NCBI GenBank assembly: GCA_964390795.1
Contig: CAYMLQ010000125.1
Coordinates: 1 to 13,834 of the forward strand
DNA: 13,834 nt
Origin: CAYMLQ01 sp964390795
GTDB lineage: Bacteria > Verrucomicrobiota > Kiritimatiellia > RFP12 > UBA1067
Direction: 5' to 3'
This document shows positions 5,643 to 12,378 of the stretch, piece after piece. A program made the translations under genes and the position numbers. Each line of letters starts with the position of its first letter. Position 1 is the stretch's first letter. Under the pieces are notes generated by a model that saw only the letters and a list, made by a program, of their open reading frames with translations, made no database searches and was not told where the DNA came from.

Positions 5643-6625
5643 CACACTCCGCAACCGATGTGCGCTTCGCCGGAGTAGATTGAAACGATACCGTCCGGTG
5701 TCAGCAGCCGCAGCGCGCCGTCAGGCAGCAGTCCCTCGGCGCGCCCCTCGATGCGCCGCCCCCCCTGCTCCAGCGTGATGACCCGGTCGCGCAGCGCGTC
5801 GCGCGCGCTGACAGCGGGGATCAAAGGGCCGAACCCCTCGGCGCGCCACTGATCGTACAGCGGCTCGAAGCGGTTGAGAATCGCTGCCAGCACCCCCGCG
5901 CGAGAAAAGGTTCGTCCGGTTTCGATCCGCAGCGACGTGGCGCGCGCGCGCAGCTCCTCTGGTAGCTGCTCACGCGTCAGGTTCACGTTCACGCCCACGC
6001 CGGGAATGATGTGCCGCACGCAGTCCGCCTCCGCCTGCATCTCGCACAGGATCCCGCACACTTTTCTGCCGCTGATCAGAAGGTCGTTCGGCCACTTAAT
6101 TTGCGGACAGGTCTCGGGCGCGAGTTCGGCCAGCGCCTCGGCCACCGCGAGGCCCATCACCAGCGGCAGCGAGGCCGCACGCCCCAGTTCCACGGCGGGC
6201 CGCAACAGCAGGGAGAAGTAGAGGTTCACCTCCGGCGGCGAGTACCAGAGGCGCGTCATGCGGCCGCGGCCCGCAGTCTGCGCGCCCGCCGCCACCGCCA
6301 CGCCCTCGCGCGCGCCCTCCTGCGCCAGCGCGGCCACATCGCGGTTGGTCGAACCGGTCTCCGCCGCATACCTGCAGTCGCGCCCCAGGCGCCCGGTGGT
6401 CAGCAGCGGCGTCACCTCCGCCGCACGCGGCGTGTCCGGCGCGGTCACCAGCCGGTAGCCACGCCGCGAACAGGCCTCAATCCCATACCCGCCCGCGCGC
6501 AGCGCCTCGACCTGCTTCCAGACCGCCGCGCGCGAGATCCCCAAGCGCTCGCAGATGGTCCGGCTTGAGACCTCGGCACCTGCCGCCTCATGCAACACCG
6601 TCAGTATGTGTTCAAGCGACGTCAC
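5642..6625 (-). CDS. birA: Biotin--[acetyl-CoA-carboxylase] ligase / biotin operon repressor
   Basis: BirA activates biotin to biotinyl-5'-AMP and attaches it to the biotin carrier protein in the cytoplasm. Group II members like this also bind DNA. The 327-residue protein has an N-terminal winged helix (residues about 18-60, ICERLGISRAAVWKQVEAL then RRGYRL). The catalytic domain has ETGSTN (89-94), the biotin-binding loop GRGRMTRLW (119-127), KWPNDL (177-182), KVCGIL (188-193) and GVGVNVN (209-215). A C-terminal SH3-like domain ends in GIVSIYSGEAHIGCGV. The start is a GTG at 6625 that overlaps the upstream hydrolase stop by 4 nt (GTGA), so the two are translationally coupled. No biotin synthesis gene is in the window, so a regulatory target cannot be named. 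Confidence 0.95.
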   Translation of the reverse strand: MTSLEHILTVLHEAAGAEVSSRTICERLGISRAAVWKQVEALRAGGYGIEACSRRGYRLVTAPDTPRAAEVTPLLTTGRLGRDCRYAAETGSTNRDVAALAQEGAREGVAVAAGAQTAGRGRMTRLWYSPPEVNLYFSLLLRPAVELGRAASLPLVMGLAVAEALAELAPETCPQIKWPNDLLISGRKVCGILCEMQAEADCVRHIIPGVGVNVNLTREQLPEELRARATSLRIETGRTFSRAGVLAAILNRFEPLYDQWRAEGFGPLIPAVSARDALRDRVITLEQGGRRIEGRAEGLLPDGALRLLTPDGIVSIYSGEAHIGCGV

Positions 6626-7236
6626 AAGTACGGGTTGCTCCGCTTCTCGACTCCGATGGTGGTCTGAGGGCCGTGCCCGCAGATCACGCGCGTATCGTCC
6701 GGCAGAGCCTTCAGCCGCTGCAGGGATGCCTTCAGCAAGGTCTCGCTTCCTCCCGGCAGGTCTGTGCGGCCCACCGAGCCCGCGAAGAGCGTGTCGCCTG
6801 CCACCAGCAGTTTCGCTTTTTCAAAGTAGAGGCACCACCCGCCCGGCGTGTGGCCCGGCGTGTGGATCAGCCGCGCCGTCAGTCCGCCGCACGCGATCTC
6901 GGCGCCGTCGCGCTTGTCCGTGACGAGCGTAGCGGGGCGCGCGGTCGACCGGTAAGGCGGCATCGCATTCATGGGCGAGAACGCGAACGGCACCTCCTCC
7001 GCATGCAGGTAAACCGGCACCGGAAACTTCGCCAAGATCTCGCTCAGGGCGGAGATGTGGTCGAAGTGGCTGTGCGTCAGCACCACCACGCCCGCTTTCA
7101 GCCCCCTTTTCTCCATAAAGCCGAGAATGACCGCGCTGTCTGCGCCGGGGTCGACGACCCACGCCTGCGCCGGGTCATCCCATAGAATCGAACAGTTGGC
7201 CTCGAAAGGCCCGATCGGAAGCACGTCGTAATTCAT
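6622..7236 (-). CDS. Metallo-beta-lactamase-fold hydrolase, glyoxalase II-like
   Basis: The 204-residue protein has the full set of MBL metal ligands: THSHFDHI (residues 54-61), HTPGHTPGGW, VAGDTLF and CGHG near the C-terminus. GSVGRTDLPGG and the terminal TTIGVEKRSNPYL are characteristic of the short YcbL/GloB-type thioester hydrolases. It probably hydrolyses S-D-lactoylglutathione or a related thiol ester in the cytoplasm, but this family is broad and the substrate is not proven. Its ATG at 7236 has no obvious ribosome site. It is first in the minus-strand block and overlaps birA by 4 nt. Confidence 0.88.
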   Translation of the reverse strand: MNYDVLPIGPFEANCSILWDDPAQAWVVDPGADSAVILGFMEKRGLKAGVVVLTHSHFDHISALSEILAKFPVPVYLHAEEVPFAFSPMNAMPPYRSTARPATLVTDKRDGAEIACGGLTARLIHTPGHTPGGWCLYFEKAKLLVAGDTLFAGSVGRTDLPGGSETLLKASLQRLKALPDDTRVICGHGPQTTIGVEKRSNPYL

Positions 7237-7265
7237 GGCAGTAGCATAAACAACGAGACTCCAAC

Positions 7266-7291
7266 CGGAAAGCCAAATCGGAAAGCCAAAT
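7266..7291. repeat. 13-bp perfect tandem duplication
   Basis: CGGAAAGCCAAAT occurs twice in a row (7266-7278, 7279-7291), starting 29 nt upstream of the MBL-fold hydrolase ATG. Confidence 0.85.
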
Positions 7292-7302
7292 CTGGGGTCG
7301 AT

Positions 7303-7337
7303 TTAGAAGTTAGGGGTTAGCAGTTAGCAGTTAGCAG
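7303..7337. repeat. Heptamer tandem repeat TTAGNNG, five copies
   Basis: TTAGAAG, TTAGGGG and three copies of TTAGCAG run without gaps. The array lies in the gap between the MBL-fold gene and the SUMF1-like pseudogene. Similar degenerate units occur at 2597-2617. Confidence 0.85.
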
Positions 7338-7363
7338 TCTTCGGGCGTACACCAAAGAACCAC

Positions 7364-7911
7364 TCAAGCCGTTGTCTGCCCTTCCGGCGCTCTGTCATCG
7401 GACTCACTTCGCATGACATGTGAATCCGCATCCGCGCCCGGATAAACCCCGTACCAGTCCAGGCACCACTCATTGACGTTGCCGTGCATGTCGTAGAGTC
7501 CCCACGCGTTCGGCAGGTACGAGCCCGCTTTGGCCGTCCCCATCCGGTTCTCGATCCCGATCCGCGGATATCGTCGTAGCTCACATTCTCGACCGGACGC
7601 GCATCGCGGTAGTCGACGTTGTTGAAGAGACTCGGCCACATGTCCGTGACCCGCGCCCACTGCTTCTGGGTGATCTCGAACACGCCCATGTAAGCATCCT
7701 GCGTTAGGGTGACCTGATGCCGGGTCTCATCGGAGGAACTCCCCAGCTCGCCCGCGGGGCTGCCCATGGTGAAGACGCCTTTCGGAATCAGGCGCATCAA
7801 CAGCTTGTCCGTCTTGTAGGCGTCGCGGTTCGCCCCGCCGGGCACTTCCACGAGTGTCCGATAGTTGGAATTGCCCGCCGTGACCCCTTGTGCTAACCTA
7901 TGGCCAAACAT
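7364..7911 (-). pseudogene. Formylglycine-generating enzyme (SUMF1)-like gene, truncated, deleted and frameshifted
   Basis: Reading leftward, one frame gives DAYKTDKLLMRLIPKGVFTMGS, DETRHQVTLTQDAYMGVFEI, TQKQWARV and RPVENVSYDDIRG (to about 7561), the typical first half of an FGE-sulfatase domain. The coding signal then jumps frame, continuing as AGSYLPNAWGLYDMHGNVNE and WCLDWYG, the normal late motif, and ends at a TGA at 7364. The 70 or so residues expected between these halves, including the LPTEAEWEYA segment, are missing, as is the terminal RVxRGGSW region. The normal N-terminal section is also absent: only about 15 residues precede the family region, and further upstream is the start of the E1 alpha gene on the other strand. 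I judge it a non-functional remnant. Related family members either activate sulfatases or serve as carbohydrate-linked domains, and many copies occur in some PVC genomes. Confidence 0.8.
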
Positions 7912-7951
7912 TTCTCGAGGGGCAGGGCAGCCAGAGGGCGAAGGGGAACGC

Positions 7952-8899
7952 ATGGATACGCTGAACGCATACGATCTGATGCTGACGATCCGCTTTTTTG
8001 AAGAGGCGATCGAGCGGCTTTTCCTCGAGGGTCGCATCATGGGCACGGCCCACACCTGTATAGGCCAGGAGGCTGTCGCCGTGGGTGTGGCCGCCGCCCT
8101 CGGCCCGCAGGACGCCATGACCACGACCCACCGCGGCCACGGCCACTTCCTCGCGCGCGGCGCGGACGCCGGCCGTGCGCTGGCCGAACTCTACGGTCGC
8201 GATACGGGCTATTCGCACGGCCGGGGCGGCAGCCAGATGATGATGGACCCCTCCATCGGTTTCTACGGCGCGAACGGCATCACGGGCGGCAGCATCCCTT
8301 TCGCCACCGGCCTCGCGCTCGACGCCCAGATCAGAGGCTCGGACCGCGTCACCGTCTGCTTCTTCGGCGACGGTGCCTCCAACCAGGGGACTTTCCACGA
8401 GTCGCTCAACATCGCCGCGCTCTGGAAACTCCCCGTCCTCTACATCGTCGAAAACAACGGCTACGCCATGTCAACCTCGGTCAAGCGCGGTCTCGCCGAC
8501 CCGCACGTTTCCGATCGCGCCGCCGCGTACGGGATGCCCGGCGTGACCGTCGACGGCAACGATTTCTTCGCCGTGCGCGACGAGGTCGCCCGCTTGGCGG
8601 CCGCCGCCCGCGCCGGCCAGGGCCCGGCCCTGCTTGAGTGCGTCACCTACCGCCTCTCCGGCCACTCGCGCGGCGACCCGCGCATCTACCGCACGCGGGA
8701 GGAGGAGTCCGCAGCCTGGAAGAACGATCCGATCCTTCATTTCGAGCAGCGGCTGAAGGCCGACGGCGCGCTGGACGATGCGGCTATCGCGGCGCACCGC
8801 CACGCCATGCAGACGCGTATCGATGTGGCCATCCGCTTCTGCGAAGCGTCTCCTCTGCCCGAGCCGGATTCGCTGGCCGGCACGCTCTTTGCGCGATGA
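7952..8899 (+). CDS. Thiamine diphosphate-dependent dehydrogenase E1, alpha subunit (PdhA/AcoA-like)
   Basis: E1 alpha and beta form the heterotetramer that decarboxylates a 2-oxo acid (pyruvate, acetoin or branched-chain) and normally passes the acyl group to a lipoyl E2. The 315-residue protein starts at an ATG at 7952, with AAGGGG 6 nt upstream. It has the ThDP-binding motif GDGASNQGTFHESLNIAALW (139-158) closing with ENN (167-169). THRGHGH (59-65), GRGGSQMMMD (90-99), GANGITGG and the phosphorylation-loop equivalent YRLSGHSRGDPR (233-244) are also present. The RxxGHSRGDPR form is closest to acetoin dehydrogenase AcoA-type chains. The beta subunit follows after 59 nt, but no E2 or E3 gene is seen. 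Confidence 0.93.
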   Translation: MDTLNAYDLMLTIRFFEEAIERLFLEGRIMGTAHTCIGQEAVAVGVAAALGPQDAMTTTHRGHGHFLARGADAGRALAELYGRDTGYSHGRGGSQMMMDPSIGFYGANGITGGSIPFATGLALDAQIRGSDRVTVCFFGDGASNQGTFHESLNIAALWKLPVLYIVENNGYAMSTSVKRGLADPHVSDRAAAYGMPGVTVDGNDFFAVRDEVARLAAAARAGQGPALLECVTYRLSGHSRGDPRIYRTREEESAAWKNDPILHFEQRLKADGALDDAAIAAHRHAMQTRIDVAIRFCEASPLPEPDSLAGTLFAR

Positions 8900-8917
8900 A
8901 CAGGGGCCGTTAAGACA

Positions 8918-8939
8918 GGGCAGACACACAGGTCTGCCC
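8918..8939. repeat. Hairpin repeat between E1 alpha and E1 beta
   Basis: GGGCAGAC and GTCTGCCC form a perfect 8-bp stem with loop ACACAG, followed by CCTACATAC. It fills much of the 59-nt gap between the two subunit genes. It has no T-tract, so it is more like a dispersed REP-type palindrome than a terminator. It could reduce or stabilise the downstream message. Confidence 0.7.
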
Positions 8940-8958
8940 CTACATACGGGAAACACTT

Positions 8959-9933
8959 ATGCGAACGATCACCTTTACTCAAATCTTGCGCGAAACGCTC
9001 GCCGCCGAGCTGCGGCGCGACCCGTCGGTCTTTCTGATGGGAGAGGACATCGGCGTCTACGGCGGCGCGTTCGGCGTCACGCGCGGCCTGATCGCCGAGT
9101 TCGGCCCCGGGCGCGTGCGCGACACGCCGATCTCGGAGCAGGCGCTCACCGGCATCGCCATCGGCGCGGCCGTCGCAGGCCAGCGCCCCGTGATCGAAAT
9201 CATGTTCATGGATTTCATCACCCTCGCGGTGGACCAGCTCGTCAACATGGCGGCCAAGCTGCAGCCGATCTACGGCCAGGCCTGCCCGCTGGTGATCCGC
9301 ACGCCGCCCGGCGCGGGCCGCGGCTACGGCGCGACTCACTCGCAGTCGCTCGAGCGGCTGTTCGCGGGCGTGCCCGGCATCAAAATCGTTGCGCCCTCCA
9401 ACGCGACCGACGCCTCGGGCCTGCTCCAGACCGCGATCCGCGACAACAACCCCGTGCTCTTCCTCGAGCACAAGCTCCTCTATCCGCTGCGCTTCGAGAC
9501 CAGCGACGAGCTGCCGCAGCCGATCCCCTTCGGCGCTGCCAAGCGGACGCGCGAAGGCACCGACGTCACGATCATCACCTGGTCCCACATGACCCACTTG
9601 GCGCAGCAGGCCGCGGCCCGGCTGGCGCAAGAGGGCATCGAGGCCGAAATCGTCGATCTGCTCACGCTCAACCCGCTGGACATCGAGACGCTCGTGGAAT
9701 CGGCGAAGAACACCGGGCGCGTGATGATTGTTGAGGAGGGCCCGAAGACCGGCGGCTTCGCGGCCGAGATCGCCGCGCAGATCGTCGAGCGGGCCTACGA
9801 CTATCTTGAGAAGCCGGTCCGGCGGCTGGCCTCGCCCGACTTCCCGATCCCCTCCGCCAAGAACCTCGAGGCCGCCTGCATCCCCACGGTGGCGGACATC
9901 GCCGAACTCGCCCGTGAGTTGGTGGAGGGCTGA
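8959..9933 (+). CDS. Thiamine diphosphate-dependent dehydrogenase E1, beta subunit (PdhB/AcoB-like)
   Basis: The 324-residue protein has the expected order: GEDIGVYGGAFGVTRGL (28-44), RDTPISEQALTGIAIGAA (54-71, with Glu60 in the position that activates ThDP), MFMDFITLAVDQLVNMAAK, and GRGYGATHSQSLERLFA (120-136). The C-terminal transketolase domain follows, with EEGPKTGGFAAEIAAQI. GGGAA-like GGGAAA lies 7 nt before the ATG. It partners the alpha subunit upstream. The stop at 9931-9933 is only 3 nt before the glycosyltransferase start, so that gene is likely translated from the same message. Confidence 0.93.
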   Translation: MRTITFTQILRETLAAELRRDPSVFLMGEDIGVYGGAFGVTRGLIAEFGPGRVRDTPISEQALTGIAIGAAVAGQRPVIEIMFMDFITLAVDQLVNMAAKLQPIYGQACPLVIRTPPGAGRGYGATHSQSLERLFAGVPGIKIVAPSNATDASGLLQTAIRDNNPVLFLEHKLLYPLRFETSDELPQPIPFGAAKRTREGTDVTIITWSHMTHLAQQAAARLAQEGIEAEIVDLLTLNPLDIETLVESAKNTGRVMIVEEGPKTGGFAAEIAAQIVERAYDYLEKPVRRLASPDFPIPSAKNLEAACIPTVADIAELARELVEG

Positions 9934-9936
9934 CGC

Positions 9937-10803
9937 GTGACCTATTCGCTCATCACCCTCTCCTATAACAAACTCGCCTGTACGCGGCGATGCCTGTCGG
10001 CGCTGCTCACCGACTCCGACGTTGATGCGCCGTGGGAGCTGATCGTTGTGGACAACGGCTCCACCGACGGCAGCGGCGCCTGGTGCGACACGGAGCTGAC
10101 GGCGCTCGGCGCGGCGCGCGGCGTGCCCGTGACCGTGCTGCACAATCCCGGCAACATCGGCTGCTCGTACGCGCGCAACCGCGCCATTGCGGTCGCACGC
10201 GGCGAATACCTGGTCTTCGCCGACAACGACATCGCGCCCCGCACGCGGCGCTGGATGCCCGGCCTGCGCGACGCGCTCGCCTCGGTTCCGAACGCGGGCA
10301 TGGCGGGCGCGAAGATGGTCTATCCGTGGCAGCCCTATCCTATCCAATGCGCGGGCGTGGGCATATCGCGGCGCGGCCACGTCTGCTTCCGAGGGCGGGG
10401 CGAAGCCATCGGCGACCCGCGCTTCGGCCGCCAGGAATCCGTGCAATGCCTGATCAGCGCCTGCCTCATGATCCCGGCCGGACTGATCCGAAAACACGGC
10501 GGGTTCGACGAGGCCTTTCATCCCGTGCAGTTCGAGGACTTCGACCTCTGCTACCGCCTGCGCGAAGCGGGTTATCAGGGGCTCTACACGCCTTCCGTGG
10601 AGATGTACCACTTCGAGAGCGTCACCACACAGGGGACGCCCACCGTGCGCAACGCGGCCGTGGTCGTGCGTAACGGCCTGCTCTTCCAGCAGCGCTGGCG
10701 CCACCTGATCGAGCACGAGGACGGGCCGGACGAGGAGGCCTGCCGCTGGCGCAAGATCGAGCCGGTTCCGTTCGCGTCCATCGGCGAGCTGCCGCTCGTC
10801 TGA
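9937..10803 (+). CDS. Family 2 glycosyltransferase
   Basis: The 288-residue protein is a GT-A fold, inverting GT2 enzyme that transfers a sugar from a nucleotide donor. It shows the N-terminal SLITLSYNKLACTRRCLSAL segment, VVDNGSTDGS (37-46), NPGNIGCSYARNRAI, the DxD-type metal site FADND (94-98) and the acceptor-side GGFDEAFHPVQFEDFDLCYR segment. The start is a GTG at 9937 with GGAGGG 7 nt upstream inside the E1 beta gene. It has no membrane segment that I can see. The acceptor and donor are unknown. Position directly behind E1 beta suggests a shared transcript, perhaps for a surface glycan, but this link is inference only. Confidence 0.88.
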   Translation: MTYSLITLSYNKLACTRRCLSALLTDSDVDAPWELIVVDNGSTDGSGAWCDTELTALGAARGVPVTVLHNPGNIGCSYARNRAIAVARGEYLVFADNDIAPRTRRWMPGLRDALASVPNAGMAGAKMVYPWQPYPIQCAGVGISRRGHVCFRGRGEAIGDPRFGRQESVQCLISACLMIPAGLIRKHGGFDEAFHPVQFEDFDLCYRLREAGYQGLYTPSVEMYHFESVTTQGTPTVRNAAVVVRNGLLFQQRWRHLIEHEDGPDEEACRWRKIEPVPFASIGELPLV

Positions 10804-10816
10804 GGTGAACTCGAGC

Positions 10817-10845
10817 TTGCCGCTCCGCGCGCAAATCGCTATTCT
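10817..10845 (+). promoter_or_regulatory. Candidate promoter for the GH29 fucosidase gene
   Basis: TTGCCG (10817-10822) and TATTCT (10840-10845) are 17 bp apart, each with four of six consensus bases. Transcription would start near 10852, just before the ribosome site GGGAG that precedes the ATG at 10867. Confidence 0.4.
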
Positions 10846-10866
10846 ATTGCACACGGGAGACGCAAA

Positions 10867-12366
10867 ATGAAAGTATCTTTTGGGTTGGCGAGTGCTGTGT
10901 GCGGATTCGCGGTTGGGCTGTCCTTCGCTGAGGATCCCAAGCCTTACGGCGCCGTGCCGTCCGAGCGCCAGATGCGGTGGCACGAGATCGAGACCTTCTC
11001 TCTGATCCACTTCGGCCTCAACACCTACACCGACCGCGAGTGGGGCTACGGCAACGAAGATCCGGCGCTCTTCAACCCCAAGGCGCCCGACGCCAGCCAG
11101 GTCATCGACACCCTCCAGCGCGCCGGCATGAAAGGCGTGATCCTCGTCGCCAAGCATCACGACGGTTTCTGCCTCTGGCCCACCAAGACCACCACGCACA
11201 ACATCACGAAATCGCCTTGGCGCGACGGTAAGGGCGACCTCGTGCGCGAGTACGCGGATGCGGCCAAGAAGCGCGGGCTCCGGTTCGGGCTCTACTGCTC
11301 GCCCTGGGATCGCAACAGCGCAGCCTACGGCACCCCCGACTACCTGCCCATTTACCAAGCGCAGTTGCGCGAGCTGCTGGCCAGTTACGGCACGCTTTTC
11401 GAGGTCTGGTTCGACGGTGCCAATGGCGGCGACGGCTACTACGGCGGCGCCAAGGAGAAACGCAACATCGACCGTTTCACCTACTACGACTGGCCGAACA
11501 CCTGGGGTCTCGTGCGGCAGCTTCAGCCCTCGGCCTGCATCTTCGGAGATGTCGGGCCTGACAGCCGCTGGGTCGGCAACGAGACCGGCTACGCGGCGCC
11601 CGAATCGTGGGGGACCTTCACGCCCAAGGGCAAGACCGACCCCGCTCGTCCGGCCAACGGCGACTCGATGAACCATCTCGAGGCGCAGGCCGGGCACCGC
11701 GACGGCGCGGCCTGGATACCCGCCGAGTGTGACTTTCCGCTCCGCAAGGGCTGGTTCTGGCATCCGGGCGAGGACGCCACGGTGCGCACGCCGGCCAAGC
11801 TCATGGACATCTACTTCAACAGCGTCGGCAAGGGCGGCTGCATGAACCTGGGCGTCGCGCCCGACCGCGACGGTCGTGTGTGCGAAGCGGACGTCCGCTC
11901 GCTTGAAGCTTTCGGCAATCTCCTGCGCACGCTCTTCGCCGTAAACCACGCCGAGGGCGCCGTTGTCAAGGCCAGCCATGTGCGTGCCTGGAACGCCCAG
12001 CCCGGCAAAACAAACCCCTATGTGCCGGAGAACGTGCTCGACGGCGACCGCACCTCGTACTGGGCCACCGACGATGCCGTCACGAATGCCACGCTGACCC
12101 TCACGCTCCCCGCTGTCACCGAGTTCAACGTGGTGCGACTGCGCGAAAACATCCGGCTCGGCCACCGCATCGACGGGTTTGCGGTCGACGTCTGGCTGGC
12201 GGGCGCATGGAAAGAATACGCCGCAGGTCAAAGTATCGGAGCCTGCCGCCTGTTGCGCGGCGAGAAAGTCAAAAGCGACCGCGTACGGTTGCGCATCACC
12301 CACACCGCCGCTTGCCCTTGCATCAGCGACGTCGGCCTTTTCTCCACCCCTCCCGCACTCGATTAG
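10867..12366 (+). CDS. Secreted alpha-L-fucosidase, GH29, with C-terminal discoidin-like domain
   Basis: The enzyme removes terminal alpha-linked L-fucose from glycans. A signal peptide spans residues 1-21 (cleavage after GLSFA). The GH29 barrel follows: IHFGLNTYTDREWGYG (47-62), KHHDGFCLWPT (96-106), GLYCSPWDRN (141-150) and FEVWFDGANG (178-187), where Asp183 is the predicted nucleophile. GWFWHPGED and CMNLGVAPDRDG close the catalytic domain. Residues about 365-496 look like an F5/8 type C (discoidin, CBM32-like) domain, with NVLDGDRTSYWATDD, VVRLRENIRLGHRIDGF and DRVRLRITHT. Total length is 499 residues, usual for the GH29-B type with a C-terminal domain. GGGAG precedes the ATG by 9 nt. It may be cotranscribed with the flavoprotein 12 nt downstream. 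The discoidin call and GH29-B placement are by motif resemblance. Confidence 0.92.
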   Translation: MKVSFGLASAVCGFAVGLSFAEDPKPYGAVPSERQMRWHEIETFSLIHFGLNTYTDREWGYGNEDPALFNPKAPDASQVIDTLQRAGMKGVILVAKHHDGFCLWPTKTTTHNITKSPWRDGKGDLVREYADAAKKRGLRFGLYCSPWDRNSAAYGTPDYLPIYQAQLRELLASYGTLFEVWFDGANGGDGYYGGAKEKRNIDRFTYYDWPNTWGLVRQLQPSACIFGDVGPDSRWVGNETGYAAPESWGTFTPKGKTDPARPANGDSMNHLEAQAGHRDGAAWIPAECDFPLRKGWFWHPGEDATVRTPAKLMDIYFNSVGKGGCMNLGVAPDRDGRVCEADVRSLEAFGNLLRTLFAVNHAEGAVVKASHVRAWNAQPGKTNPYVPENVLDGDRTSYWATDDAVTNATLTLTLPAVTEFNVVRLRENIRLGHRIDGFAVDVWLAGAWKEYAAGQSIGACRLLRGEKVKSDRVRLRITHTAACPCISDVGLFSTPPALD

Positions 12367-12378
12367 AACGGATCCTTC

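Noticed and set aside
7912..8124. N-terminal extension of the SUMF1-like frame
   Set aside because: Those residues are antisense to the E1 alpha gene and do not match the family. They reflect an open frame only.
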